A stretch of 37,835 nt of DNA, taken from Aneurinibacillus aneurinilyticus ATCC 12856. Its GTDB lineage: Bacteria; Bacillota; Bacilli; Aneurinibacillales; Aneurinibacillaceae. The position numbers and the translations under genes are program-made. Positions 1-8,111 of this stretch are shown one piece after another. Numbering within the stretch: the first letter of the stretch is position 1; each line of letters begins with the position of its first letter. The notes under the pieces were generated by a model. That model ran no database searches. It was given only the letters and a program-made list of their open reading frames with translations, and was not told the DNA's origin. The stretch spans positions 1-37,835 of the forward strand of contig NZ_KE952715.1 in the NCBI RefSeq assembly GCF_000466385.1, read 5' to 3'.

Positions 1-35
1 TTTCCTCCACCTTATGGATAATCAACAGGCGTGAC

Positions 36-73
36 AAAAACCGATTCCCTAACATACAGGAGATCGGTTTTTT
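36..73 (+). terminator. Rho-independent terminator-like hairpin
   Basis: An AAAAACCGAT arm pairs with ATCGGTTTTTT across a roughly 17-base loop, followed by a T-run. It either ends a gene left of the window or sits within the scar of the decayed gene that follows. Confidence 0.5.
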
Positions 74-81
74 CCACGTAG

Positions 82-381
82 GAAATCGCACCGGACATTC
101 ATGGATTAAGTAATGATGTATTGGACATGCCATGGTCCAAAGTAAAAAAAGGTACAAAACGTCTGGCAAAAGCCTTACAAAAACAAAACGTGGAAGCAGA
201 AGAATTATTCAATATTCTTATAGATACGGAACAAGCTAATGAGAAGGATTTGCCAGACACGGGCGTAGGAAAAGAGATGGAGCGTATTCTTTCGCCTTTA
301 TTCATCGAAAGCCCCCAATATGGTACCCGCTCCATGACAGTTCTTTCTATAGATAACGATAATAATGTTATGTTTACTTAA
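82..381 (+). pseudogene. C-terminal remnant of an NRDE/TANGO2-family protein
   Basis: The frame opens right after a TAG at 79-81 with no good start codon. It reads through HGLSNDVLDMPWSKVKKG and later LPDTGVGKEME, LSPLFI and YGTRSMTVL. NRDE-motif/TANGO2-like proteins carry a conserved HGLSN-x-LDTPWPK block, an LPDTG block, an LSPIFI block and YGTRS near the C terminus, so the match is collinear and recognisable. The roughly 120 or more N-terminal residues, including the NRDE motif, are missing. A weak TTG at 121 could start a shorter peptide, but it would begin inside the conserved block. I read this as a gene remnant; its biochemical role in bacteria is not established. Positions 382-588, downstream, show no gene. 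Confidence 0.65.
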
Positions 382-588
382 AAGTCGCTAGTAACCGAAA
401 AAATGGAGTGGCGGTCCACTCGTTTCTCTTTTTCAGTCATTTGAATATATATAGCCACTGTGGCGAATCTGTGTTTTTTCGATTGAATAGGTTTTTATAT
501 TAATAATCACTCCGCTGTCTTTTTTCTTGATGCTCTCTGCTACGGGCTAGAGAAACAAGCTGTAGTCAAAAGAGTGGGCATTCACTAT

Positions 589-633
589 AATAATATATAA
601 AAATGATAATGATTATCATTTTTATATATTATT
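589..633. promoter_or_regulatory. Fur box in a perfect 45-bp palindrome
   Basis: Positions 589-633 are a perfect palindrome around G611. Its core (602-620) contains GATAATGATTATCATT, nearly identical to the 19-bp Fur consensus. It ends about 20 bp before the AraC-type gene, so iron-loaded Fur would block transcription or early elongation. This predicts that the regulator is expressed under iron starvation. Confidence 0.88.
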
Positions 634-653
634 GCAATTGAGGTGTGAAATGT

Positions 654-1622
654 ATGGGCATGACTGATTTTCACCAAAACTTTAATCGTTTTTTTGATGA
701 ACTTCAATTACAGCGACAAAGGGCAGACCGGACGGAAAAAATGGCCCTTCACCCACAAATGGGGGAGGGGGCTATTCAACGTTTTGTACCTCGTCCTGAT
801 TTAGAGATCGTTATTTCAAAATACAAGCTTTATCAAAAACATAAAGCAAATATTTTCACTGAAGCACCCATGGTGGAGCTTAACTATTGTCTTCAAGGCA
901 GGAGAAAAACAGTTGGCTCAGATTTTCAGCACGAATTTGCCCCTGGCAATTACACATTACAATTCACCCGTCAGGTGGATGCCTGTTTCGAATTGAATGA
1001 ACACCAGCCTCTTTTAATGCTGAGTATCGGCCTGCCTGTTTCAACTTTCCATCGCTTTATGGAAGAGTTGAATGGTACGAGAACCATTGATTTTTCCCAT
1101 ATTCTTGGAAGACATTCTTTCCGTATATTTCAGAATGCCATTGATCCATCAGCTTCCGTTATCCTAAAACAGATTCTTAGAGCAGCTGAAAGGCATGATA
1201 CCAAAAATTTTGAAATAGAATGTGGTGCTTTAGAGCTTCTATCTTTGGCTTTTCGGTCTTTTTTATTTGATGATAAGCAGGAATTATCGATACTATCTAA
1301 AAGCGATATGCAGAAAATCCGGCAAGCACGGGAAATTCTTCTTGAACGCATGACAAATCCACCTACGCTTGTCGAATTGTCTCGATTAATCCATCTGAAT
1401 GACTATAAACTTAAAATAGGCTTTAAAGAAATATATGGAATGACTGTGTTTAGTTATTTACGAAATAAACGGTTGGAGAAAGCTTTCTTTTTATTACAAA
1501 ATGGCAGCATGAATGTAAATGAAGTATCCTGCGCTGTAGGCTATTCCAATCCAAGCTATTTTGCAGAAGCGTTTCGGAAACAATTCGGATGTAATCCGGG
1601 AGAATTCACTCGACGTTTCTGA
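654..1622 (+). CDS. AraC-family regulator, probably iron/siderophore-responsive
   Basis: This 322-residue protein has a variable N-terminal ligand domain (about 1-225) and a C-terminal AraC/XylS double helix-turn-helix (about 235-322). The latter includes the conserved AVGYSNPSYFAEAFRKQFG segment followed by NPGEFTRRF. The N-terminal half, with an LNYCLQGRRK stretch, resembles PchR/YbtA-type regulators that sense siderophores. A GTG at 645 is also in frame, but GAGG at 641-643 is spaced properly only for ATG654. The strong Fur box just upstream supports a role in iron acquisition. The convergent MFS exporter is the nearest candidate partner, but no siderophore biosynthesis or uptake gene is present, so the target is unknown. 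Confidence 0.85.
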   Translation: MGMTDFHQNFNRFFDELQLQRQRADRTEKMALHPQMGEGAIQRFVPRPDLEIVISKYKLYQKHKANIFTEAPMVELNYCLQGRRKTVGSDFQHEFAPGNYTLQFTRQVDACFELNEHQPLLMLSIGLPVSTFHRFMEELNGTRTIDFSHILGRHSFRIFQNAIDPSASVILKQILRAAERHDTKNFEIECGALELLSLAFRSFLFDDKQELSILSKSDMQKIRQAREILLERMTNPPTLVELSRLIHLNDYKLKIGFKEIYGMTVFSYLRNKRLEKAFFLLQNGSMNVNEVSCAVGYSNPSYFAEAFRKQFGCNPGEFTRRF

Positions 1623-1638
1623 CTATAATATATTCAGT

Positions 1639-1676
1639 AAAAAAAGCCTGAACACTCGTAGTGTTTCAGGCTTTTC
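1639..1676. terminator. Bidirectional terminator between the AraC regulator and MFS genes
   Basis: The arms AAAAGCCTGAACACT and AGTGTTTCAGGCTTTT form a long stem with A/T tracts on both sides. It lies exactly between the two convergent stop codons. Confidence 0.85.
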
Positions 1677-1702
1677 CTAGCTTTTCCATGAGATGAAAAC
1701 AC

Positions 1703-2884
1703 CTATGTGTGTGTGGCTTTAGCAGCTTTCATTCGTAGCTTCCGCTGAACAAAAAAAAGAACACCTCCGAAAAGAACTGCCGCAAATCCGAAGGGTAAAA
1801 ATATGTTTCGCATCTGATACAGAATACTGCCGAACAACGGACCCGCTGCCATCCCCATAAAACGGAAGAAATTATACGCACCAACCGCCGTAGCTCTTTC
1901 CTTAGCAAATGCATCCATTAATAATACGGTCTGAACAGGCTGTGAAAGACCGAGAAATAAGCCAAACAAAACAAGCGAGATGATAACGTATATTAATGAG
2001 AATTTAACTGCAAGCATAAACAAAACAATCGATAACGCATGAAGCGAAGAAGTTATCATCAGAATTTTACGTGCCTCCATTTTCTCCTGAAGCCGGCCCC
2101 CTGTATAACTGCCTACTACAATCATCAACGATAGCGGAAGAAATACCAATCCTTTTTCTGCCGGTCCAAGTCCGTACTCTGTGGAAAGAATTTGCGGCAG
2201 AAAAGCCAAAAAGTTGTGAAAGGCGTAGAACTGAATAAAACCGAGCAAAGTGACCGAAAGCCCGATGGGGTGTAGCATAACAGAAAAAAGTCGCCGGACG
2301 CCAAAAGATGTGACTCCATCAAGGTCATTCGGCCTTGTTTCCGGAAGATAACGTGCATTTGCGAGCCATGTAAGGGTTCCTGTGACAGCCAATATCATAA
2401 ATACGCCCCAATAACCCATATGTTCGCCAACCCATCCGCCGATAACGGGACCGAGCACAGGGCCGAGAGCTACAAGCATCTGAAAAACTCCCATCGCCCG
2501 TCCACGCTGCTTCCCCTCAAATAAATCGCTGACAACCGTTGTAGCTACAATCGAACCGGCGGCGATACCAGCCGCCTGCAATACACGGAACAGCAAAAAC
2601 CATGATACTGAAGGAGAAAACGCACAGCCAATAGAAGCCCCTATGTAGATAAGAATGCCAGCCAGCAGAATACGCCGTCTTCCTTTCGTATCGATTAAGG
2701 GTCCGTACACCATCTGCATAACCGCAAGCGTGACTGTAAACGCAGAAAGACTCATGTTAATAAGAAAGGAAGTCGTATGAAAGTCTTTTTGGATTTCCGG
2801 AAGGATAGGAACATAAATATTTTGCGTAAAAGGGCCAAGAAAAGCGGCGAATGAAACAAGATAAATAATTAGTTTAGTATTCAT
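1703..2884 (-). CDS. MFS exporter, DHA1/Bcr-CflA type
   Basis: A 393-residue major facilitator with about 12 predicted membrane helices. It begins with a hydrophobic helix, and the loop between helices 2 and 3 carries the MFS motif A variant GPLIDTKGRRR. A motif C-like antiporter signature, ALGPVLGPVIGGW, lies in helix 5. These are typical of proton-driven drug or metabolite exporters of the Bcr/CflA and DHA1 groups. The ATG follows an AGAGAGGAA ribosome binding site. The gene converges with the Fur-controlled AraC regulator, so siderophore export is possible, but no Fur box is visible in front of this gene. The substrate cannot be assigned from sequence. Confidence 0.85.
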   Translation of the reverse strand: MNTKLIIYLVSFAAFLGPFTQNIYVPILPEIQKDFHTTSFLINMSLSAFTVTLAVMQMVYGPLIDTKGRRRILLAGILIYIGASIGCAFSPSVSWFLLFRVLQAAGIAAGSIVATTVVSDLFEGKQRGRAMGVFQMLVALGPVLGPVIGGWVGEHMGYWGVFMILAVTGTLTWLANARYLPETRPNDLDGVTSFGVRRLFSVMLHPIGLSVTLLGFIQFYAFHNFLAFLPQILSTEYGLGPAEKGLVFLPLSLMIVVGSYTGGRLQEKMEARKILMITSSLHALSIVLFMLAVKFSLIYVIISLVLFGLFLGLSQPVQTVLLMDAFAKERATAVGAYNFFRFMGMAAGPLFGSILYQMRNIFLPFGFAAVLFGGVLFFVQRKLRMKAAKATHT

Positions 2885-3171
2885 TACAAATTCCTCTCTG
2901 CTGCAGTTATATTTTTGTTTTAGTCAGCAGTCCACTCTACCTTTTATCATACCAAAAGGGAAAGAAAAGAAAATTATGTAACTCTCCTGCATTATCACAT
3001 TTCTCAAGACGAAGACGGAGGTTTTATCTCGCTTGGGTCTGACATGTCTCTCCGCCGCGCGAAGGAGAGAAAATCCATCTGCCGCAAGTGTTCACAAAAC
3101 TGCTATCACGGTACCATTAGAGACGTAGAGGAAAACACCACACAATCACAAAGAAAGAAAGGACGAGCAAA

Positions 3172-3450
3172 ATGGAACAAAAAAGAAAATCCCGCAAACG
3201 GCGCGGCTGGGTGCTGCTGGGTATCGGTGCTCTGATTCTGATGGGCACCTTGCACCTCGACTTCTTAATCCCACTTCTTATTGGAGGCTTTCTTCTTGTA
3301 ACAGGATGGAGAATGTTGAAGAGAAATACAGGCGGCGATTGGTGGCAATCAACCGAACCAAGTGTCTATCCTTCTAGCACACCACAAGCACCGATGTACA
3401 ATATGGACGCCCTGGACGAATGGGAAAAACAACTTAACAACAAAAAATAA
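3172..3450 (+). CDS. Small two-helix membrane protein upstream of pspA
   Basis: A 92-residue protein with a basic N terminus (KRKSRKRR), two adjacent hydrophobic segments (about 12-28 and 30-46) and a hydrophilic tail rich in Ser, Thr and Pro. The middle motif, LDFLIPLLIGGFLLVTGWRML, recalls the LiaF/PspC-type membrane domains found beside PspA, but I cannot place it in a named family. It lies 14 bp upstream of pspA with no terminator between, so the two are probably cotranscribed. The likely job is to recruit or sense membrane stress for PspA. The 287 bp upstream (2885-3171) hold no convincing gene. Confidence 0.75.
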   Translation: MEQKRKSRKRRGWVLLGIGALILMGTLHLDFLIPLLIGGFLLVTGWRMLKRNTGGDWWQSTEPSVYPSSTPQAPMYNMDALDEWEKQLNNKK

Positions 3451-3464
3451 GGGAGGAAATACAA

Positions 3465-4136
3465 ATGGGTATTTTTAAACGAATCGAAACCATCACTACA
3501 GCAACAATGCATCAAGTACTGGATCAGGTTGAAAACCCGGTAGCGATGCTTAACCAATATATGCGGGACATGGAACAGGAAATTTCACAGGCAGAAGTAG
3601 CCATCGCCCGCCAGGTAGCACAGGAAAAAAATTGGGAAATACTAATCAAAGAAGCGGAAGGTCGAATTGCTAAGCGCACGCGCCAGGCTGAGCTTGCAGT
3701 AGCGGAAGGGGAAGACTCCATCGCTCGCCAAGCATTGACTGATAAACAGCAGTGCGAGGCACGGAAAGATGAATATACAGGCCTGCTGGAAGAATCACGC
3801 CAGCGCACCGTCCAATTGCGCGAGCAGCTGCAGGAGCTAAAGGACAAATTCTATGAGATGCGCAATAAGAAAGCAACGCTTATCTCCCGCGCTCGTGTCG
3901 CCAAAACGAGCAAAAGCATGCATACGGCGCTCCATTCGATTGACACAGAAAGTGCTGCAAAAGGATTTTCACGCATGGAGGAAAAAATTGCGATGCTGGA
4001 GGCAGATGCTGAAGCGAGCCGTACCATTCGTTTTTCCTATCAACCATACGTGTCGCAGCATGCAGAGCCAAATCCTCAAGTAGAAGCAGAGCTTGCCCGC
4101 CTGCGGGCTGCACGTTCGGAAGTGGCAGACGCCTAG
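3465..4136 (+). CDS. pspA: Phage shock protein A / IM30 family
   Basis: A 223-residue protein that is almost entirely coiled-coil helix with alternating acidic and basic residues, as in PspA/IM30/Vipp1. It starts MGIFKRIETI, followed by an amphipathic helix and DQVENPVAMLNQYMRDME, both diagnostic. PspA proteins polymerise on the inner membrane face to repair or stabilise it, an ESCRT-III-like activity. The start is set by GGGAGG eight bases upstream. It is paired with a small membrane protein. No LiaRS-like regulator is in the window, so its control is unknown. Confidence 0.93.
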   Translation: MGIFKRIETITTATMHQVLDQVENPVAMLNQYMRDMEQEISQAEVAIARQVAQEKNWEILIKEAEGRIAKRTRQAELAVAEGEDSIARQALTDKQQCEARKDEYTGLLEESRQRTVQLREQLQELKDKFYEMRNKKATLISRARVAKTSKSMHTALHSIDTESAAKGFSRMEEKIAMLEADAEASRTIRFSYQPYVSQHAEPNPQVEAELARLRAARSEVADA

Positions 4137-4188
4137 GCGTAAGCCCAGCTAAAATAATGTTGTTCGTGCTTTTTCCACAAAAGAAAAA

Positions 4189-4707
4189 TTAGCCTTCCTT
4201 CTCATCCAGTAACCTTTTTAGCTCGCGGTATATTGCCACGATATCATCGAGCTTCATCCGAACCAGTCCACTGGAAGAAGGGGCGACAAACTCCAGTATA
4301 CCAGGAACGACGGGCTCTAGCTGTCTCCCCCAACCAGCATCGCGCCGCCCGCTGTATTCCTGGTATACGCCTTTTCCCACGAAACAGACGGCTCGGGGGC
4401 GGAGACGTTCGATTTTCTTGCGCAAAATCATTCGTCCTTCCCGGTATTCTTCTCTTGTAATATCTGCCGCACTACGTGTGGGCCGGGCAACGATATTCGT
4501 AAAGCCTAGACCGTGCGCAAGCAAGTCCCGGTCTTCCTCTGGACGATATTTACGCGGAGTAAAACCGGACCGGTGCAGAATCGTCCAGAACCGGTTATGC
4601 GGGTTGGCGTAATGATGCCCCACTTCCCCTGAACGTAAACTTGGATTAAAGCCAACAAATAATACATCAAGATTTTCACGAAGATGATCAGGAATCGGTT
4701 GTATCAT
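4189..4707 (-). CDS. mug: Mismatch-specific uracil/thymine DNA glycosylase
   Basis: A 172-residue protein matching the Mug/TDG branch of the uracil-DNA glycosylase superfamily in length and motif order. The first motif, VGFNPSLRSGEVG with Asn21, corresponds to the catalytic GINPG loop of E. coli Mug. It is followed by HYANPHNRFW. The second motif is VAPSSSGLVRM near residues 141-151, matching the family's NPSGLS intercalation loop. The enzyme removes uracil or ethenocytosine mispaired with guanine and starts base excision repair. An AAGGAGG site precedes the ATG. It appears to be a single-gene unit. Confidence 0.92.
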   Translation of the reverse strand: MIQPIPDHLRENLDVLFVGFNPSLRSGEVGHHYANPHNRFWTILHRSGFTPRKYRPEEDRDLLAHGLGFTNIVARPTRSAADITREEYREGRMILRKKIERLRPRAVCFVGKGVYQEYSGRRDAGWGRQLEPVVPGILEFVAPSSSGLVRMKLDDIVAIYRELKRLLDEKEG

Positions 4708-4843
4708 AGTTGCCTCCTTATGCTATATTGAGCTTATAGATTTTTCGAAAGAGAAAGGAGCTCTCATGGATCATAAATTATACTATATTGCCTGAATTGC
4801 CGGCACAAGCCGAAGTCAGCAAGAAAAAAATGTAATAAATCTA

Positions 4844-4872
4844 TTTACAACATAAAGTTCTCCACGTATAAT
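4844..4872 (+). promoter_or_regulatory. Sigma-A-type promoter for the 4911 leader-like ORF
   Basis: TTTACA at 4844-4849 and a perfect TATAAT at 4867-4872 are separated by 17 bp. Transcription would begin near 4880 and reach the GGAGG-preceded ORF at 4911. Confidence 0.75.
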
Positions 4873-4910
4873 GAAAATTGAAATTAATTTGAAAAAGGAG
4901 GTCGGAAAAT

Positions 4911-5012
4911 ATGATGACAGTTCAGAACACATTTTCTATCGCTGTTGGTTTTTGTAATGTTGGCGTGGCTCACAAATTGAATATTTTTCGACCTCGACGG
5001 TTTCTGATATAG
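4911..5012 (+). CDS. 33-residue leader-like small ORF
   Basis: The peptide starts MMTVQNTFSIAVGF and ends RPRRFLI. It follows an excellent AAAAAGGAGG ribosome binding site and a consensus promoter, so translation is likely. It has a mildly hydrophobic N-terminal half and a basic tail (KLNIFRPRR). It matches no family I recognise. Two terminators follow at once, so the transcript is a short discrete RNA of about 200-270 nucleotides. It could be a small peptide gene, a leader ORF for attenuation, or an RNA gene whose apparent ORF is incidental. See the finding on this locus. Confidence 0.5.
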   Translation: MMTVQNTFSIAVGFCNVGVAHKLNIFRPRRFLI

Positions 5013-5052
5013 TTGCTTCAGGAGCTTCTTGTACACTTTTTTGATAAGAGAT

Positions 5053-5088
5053 GCCGTAGGTCTTTAGGGTTGATCTGCGGCTTTTTTG
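5053..5088 (+). terminator. First of two tandem terminators
   Basis: GCCG at 5053-5056 pairs with CGGC at 5078-5081, with an extra AG/CT pairing inside, followed by TTTTTT. The 3' arm GATCTGCGGC also occurs in the next hairpin. Confidence 0.7.
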
Positions 5089-5107
5089 TGCCTATTTTTA
5101 CACATTG

Positions 5108-5143
5108 TGCCGCGATCCCCGTTTGGATCTGCGGCATTTTTTA
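5108..5143 (+). terminator. Second of two tandem terminators
   Basis: TGCCGC at 5108-5113 pairs with GCGGCA at 5130-5135, with an inner ATC/GAT pairing and then TTTTTT. It shares GATCTGCGGC with the upstream hairpin, suggesting duplication. Confidence 0.75.
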
Positions 5144-5176
5144 TATTGTTTACACAATGATAGGGAGGGAACGTCT

Positions 5177-5233
5177 ATGTTGCGAGAAAACTTTTTACTG
5201 GCTTGGCTATTACGAGAGGAAGGCCACACATGA
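5177..5233 (+). CDS. Possible 18-residue peptide upstream of yrzI
   Basis: ATG5177 follows GGGAGGG and encodes MLRENFLLAWLLREEGHT, a short amphipathic peptide. Its stop overlaps another ATG in an ATGA arrangement. The ribosome binding site is good but the ORF is very short, so it may be a leader or chance. It would be read with the YrzI-like gene 42 bp downstream. Confidence 0.3.
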   Translation: MLRENFLLAWLLREEGHT

Positions 5234-5275
5234 AACGTTCAGCGCTATTTGCAATATGTAAAGGAGGAGTCAGGC

Positions 5276-5422
5276 ATGTTAACCATTCATTTTATTTTCT
5301 TCACCATAACGATTTCCAAACGTGTGAAAAACCATGAACAAATGTCTCACGACGCACACGTTGATGAGAAAATGCGTCAAATGCAAGAGAAGCGATATGA
5401 ATATACTCGCTTCCTGCTATAA
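5276..5422 (+). CDS. yrzI: YrzI-family small protein
   Basis: A 48-residue protein starting MLTIHFIFFTITISKR. This pattern, a short hydrophobic N terminus with a TITI-x-KR motif and then a charged helical tail (EQMSHDAHVDEKMRQMQEKR), fits the Bac_small_YrzI family of Bacillus spore formers. AAGGAGG lies eight bases upstream of the ATG. The function of the family is unknown, and its members are often annotated as putative sporulation proteins. It is followed by a strong terminator. Confidence 0.7.
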   Translation: MLTIHFIFFTITISKRVKNHEQMSHDAHVDEKMRQMQEKRYEYTRFLL

Positions 5423-5481
5423 AATTTGAGCGGAAACATCGAACCGCAAAACTTCTGACATAAATAGAGCAAAGCAAACGA

Positions 5482-5537
5482 TCAAAAAAAGGCAAAGGAA
5501 AGCGGGTGGAAACTGCTATACCTTTGCCTTTTTTTGA
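5482..5537. terminator. Strong bidirectional terminator after yrzI
   Basis: TCAAAAAAAGGCAAAGG pairs perfectly with CCTTTGCCTTTTTTTGA over a roughly 22-base loop. It serves yrzI and possibly the convergent gene at 5630. Confidence 0.85.
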
Positions 5538-5629
5538 TTTAGGTGGATTGAGCGTTACAAAAATAAAAATAGAAAATTCATTCTTTTAATCGCTCGTTTA
5601 ATTATATATTAAGCACTTCTTCTACTGGT

Positions 5630-6178
5630 TTATCCTTTTCGATATGAATTATCCTGTTCTTTGCGGCACACTTCATAAAATGATGTAATAAGCAGCTCTT
5701 CCCCGTCTTCCAGCACAAAATACATATCTTCACCACTTCGCTTCGTACCAACAATACGCATACCGGAAAAACGTTCGGTAAAGGCACGTTCAAACGCTGT
5801 GTCCTTGTATGCCTGAATGTCGCGTGCCATCGCCTCTATACCGAATTGTTCAAGGCATCTACGGATAACAATTGCCTCACTATAACTTCCAAAGAAGTCA
5901 GTGATCGACTGCCAGTACGAACGTCCGCCTAATTGACTGTACACTTTCCACGAATCCGAGCCGACGCTATCTTCATATGTAAAACAATAATCTGTTCCGC
6001 GCCATTCAATGAGAAACTCCATTGCGAGTTTTTTAGACGAGTGTACAGACGCATCCTTGAATTCGAGCGTATAAAGAAAGTCAAAGCCGCGCTCGGATAA
6101 CTGCGGGACACGCTTGTCCTTTGTTCGTTCGATGTAGCTTCTCCATTCTTCACTCCATTTTCCTGCCGCTTCATTCAT
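5630..6178 (-). CDS. Hypothetical cytoplasmic protein, 182 residues
   Basis: I do not recognise a family. The protein has no signal peptide or membrane segment and is rich in aromatic and acidic residues. Notable stretches are RSYIERTKDKRVPQLSERGF, FLIEWRGTDYCFTYED near residues 55-70 and FVLEDGEELLITSFYEVC near the C terminus. The two latter segments look like antiparallel beta strands. A TAGGAG site 12 bases upstream supports the start. It is a single gene between two terminator-flanked units, convergent with yrzI and divergent from the SleB-like gene. Confidence 0.65.
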   Translation of the reverse strand: MNEAAGKWSEEWRSYIERTKDKRVPQLSERGFDFLYTLEFKDASVHSSKKLAMEFLIEWRGTDYCFTYEDSVGSDSWKVYSQLGGRSYWQSITDFFGSYSEAIVIRRCLEQFGIEAMARDIQAYKDTAFERAFTERFSGMRIVGTKRSGEDMYFVLEDGEELLITSFYEVCRKEQDNSYRKG

Positions 6179-6361
6179 CGGGCTTCATCACTCCTATATC
6201 GCAAAACGCCTATACAAGTATTTCTTTACCCTAGCATACAACTTATAACGCAGCAATCCGAACATTTGCTACTTCCATCAATCTTCCATCCTTTCCATAT
6301 ATTATAGATAGAAGTGACTCTTAAACTCGCTTACAATAGTGAGTGGAAAAGGAGGGAGAAA

Positions 6362-7225
6362 ATGAAAAAAACAGCAATGACTATAGTACTTACCACCTTT
6401 CTTCTTGGAGCAGCTGGAGCGCAACCGTCCGAAGCCGCATCCATCCCCGTTCCGGTTAACGGAAAAGCGGTGTATACAAACAGCTTTATCCAGAATGATT
6501 ACATGATGGTACCTGCGGAATTTTTCATGAATGCAGGTGTACAAGTAGGATGGAACGAAAACTATCATTCAGTCACCTTAAAAAAAGGAGATATGATTAT
6601 CGGGCTTCCATCTGGCAAAAACTACGCAGATATATACACGAATCAAAGCGGTACATGGAAACGAGAATACTTAAAAACAACAACAACAGACCGCAAAGAA
6701 GGGACATATATTCCGCTGCGTTATGCGGCCGAAAAACTCGGTTTTACTCTCAGCGGCAACAGCCCTGCTACAGTTTCCCTTTCCACACAGCAAGCGGCAT
6801 CGAAACTTTCTGCGCAGTCTAAAGACACAGAAAATTCTGGATATAAACAAGAGGAGTTATACTGGCTCTATCAACTAACGGAAGCGGAAGCTGGCGGTGA
6901 ACCGTATGAAGGCAAAATTGCTGTGGCAGCATCGGTACTAAACCGGGTGCATAGTCCGGAATGGCCCAATACATTAAAAGCGGTTATCTTCCAGGTTGAT
7001 ACATTCAATGGGAAAAGCTATCATCAGTATTCTCCCGTATTAGATAAACGTATCTACAACGTACAACCATCCAAAGAAACGATCGCAGCCGTACAGGAAG
7101 CGCTGCACGGAAAAGATCCCAGCCAATCGGCTCTTGTTTTTTATAACCCGGACAAAACGGACAACCAGTGGGTCCGCTCCCGTCCCGTGACTGTAAAAAT
7201 AGGAAGCCATGTGTTCTCGAAATAA
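6362..7225 (+). CDS. SleB-like cell wall hydrolase with copper amine oxidase-like N-terminal domain
   Basis: A 287-residue secreted protein. The signal peptide (about 1-27) is MKKTAMTIVLTTFLLGAAG, followed by a likely cleavage near SEAA. Residues about 30-140 resemble the copper amine oxidase N-terminal-like domain common in secreted Paenibacillaceae proteins, with VPAEFFMNAGVQVGW and TYIPLRYAAEKLGF. The C-terminal half is a SleB/CwlJ hydrolase_2 domain. It begins LYWLYQLTEAEAGGEPYEG, with Glu176 as the expected catalytic residue, then VAASVLNRVHSPEWP. SleB-type lytic transglycosylases degrade spore cortex or peptidoglycan. The start was chosen at ATG6362 because GGAGGGAG precedes it and the signal peptide begins there. 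Confidence 0.85.
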   Translation: MKKTAMTIVLTTFLLGAAGAQPSEAASIPVPVNGKAVYTNSFIQNDYMMVPAEFFMNAGVQVGWNENYHSVTLKKGDMIIGLPSGKNYADIYTNQSGTWKREYLKTTTTDRKEGTYIPLRYAAEKLGFTLSGNSPATVSLSTQQAASKLSAQSKDTENSGYKQEELYWLYQLTEAEAGGEPYEGKIAVAASVLNRVHSPEWPNTLKAVIFQVDTFNGKSYHQYSPVLDKRIYNVQPSKETIAAVQEALHGKDPSQSALVFYNPDKTDNQWVRSRPVTVKIGSHVFSK

Positions 7226-7254
7226 ACATTGCACGGTACCGAAAATAAAAAATA

Positions 7255-7280
7255 CCCCGGCTTTTTTACATAAGCCGGGG
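7255..7280. terminator. Terminator shared by the SleB-like and SBP genes
   Basis: CCCCGGCTT and AAGCCGGGG form a GC-rich stem with an eight-base loop, flanked by A-rich and T-rich tracts. It lies between two convergent genes. Confidence 0.85.
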
Positions 7281-7286
7281 CGTTTC

Positions 7287-8111
7287 TTATTTCAGGTCAC
7301 CAAAATATTGTTTGTAGATTTCATCGTATTTTCCGCTAGCTTTTACTTTCTTCAACGCTTTATTTACTTGCTTCATCATTTCTTTATTTTCTTTGTTGGT
7401 CATGATACCGTAATTTTCTTTCGGAATATTCGGATCGTCAAACGTCACATAGCCAGGCTTCGGGTTCTTTTTCATATGTTCCATTAAATATGCATTGTCT
7501 GCCACCACAACATCAACTCGCTTGTTATACAAGTCTTCGACCATGCTCGGCATTTCCTCATACTGCAAAATATCCTTATTCGTCTTGCCCAGCAGATCCT
7601 GCATGATAAGTGCTCCTGTGGTAGAGGTCATAACACCGACTTTATGTCCTTTAATATCCTGCAACGTTTTGATCGGTGATCCTTTCGGCACAAGGATAAG
7701 CTGCTTGGCCTGGAAATACGGCTCAGAGAATAAGTACAGTTTCTTCCGCTCCGGTTTGATCGTAATGCCCGATATGGCAAGCTGTGCCTTTCCGCTTTTG
7801 ATTTCTTCAAATACGCCATCCCAGCTTGTGTTCTTAATCTCTACGTTCCAGCCCATTTCTTTTGCCATTTCGTTTATTAAATCGACTTCAAAGCCGATCG
7901 GCTTTCCGCTTGGATCCATATATTCAAACGGAGGGAACTCAGCGTGCATCACAACCGTATACGCCTTCTTATTTGGTTCTGCGGCACTCTGTCCTTCTTT
8001 TGTTCTGGCTGGAGCGCTTGCTTGCTGTTCCGATTTGCTACTACAGGCGACCGCCAGCAAGCCCATGATGATGATAAGAAATACAATGCCCGCATGCTTC
8101 ATAAATTTCAT
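7287..8111 (-). CDS. Polar amino-acid ABC transporter substrate-binding lipoprotein
   Basis: A 274-residue lipoprotein. A hydrophobic leader ends in a lipobox with Cys23 (LAVACSS), followed by a Ser/Ala/Gln-rich linker. The mature part is a family 3 solute-binding protein. It has FPPFEYMDPSGKPIGFEVDLINEMAKEMG, an ISGITIKPERKK block typical of the glutamine/cystine/arginine group, and the hinge segment GVMTSTTGALIMQDLL. No permease or ATPase gene lies next to it, so it is an orphan that must use a transporter encoded elsewhere. The exact ligand is undetermined. AGGGGG lies ahead of the ATG. M4 is an alternative start. Confidence 0.88.
   Translation of the reverse strand: MKFMKHAGIVFLIIIMGLLAVACSSKSEQQASAPARTKEGQSAAEPNKKAYTVVMHAEFPPFEYMDPSGKPIGFEVDLINEMAKEMGWNVEIKNTSWDGVFEEIKSGKAQLAISGITIKPERKKLYLFSEPYFQAKQLILVPKGSPIKTLQDIKGHKVGVMTSTTGALIMQDLLGKTNKDILQYEEMPSMVEDLYNKRVDVVVADNAYLMEHMKKNPKPGYVTFDDPNIPKENYGIMTNKENKEMMKQVNKALKKVKASGKYDEIYKQYFGDLK

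Noticed and set aside
3044-3235. 63-residue ORF ahead of pspA
   Set aside because: It overlaps the better-supported membrane-protein gene at 3172, has no ribosome binding site of quality, and its peptide is a low-complexity Arg/Lys sequence.
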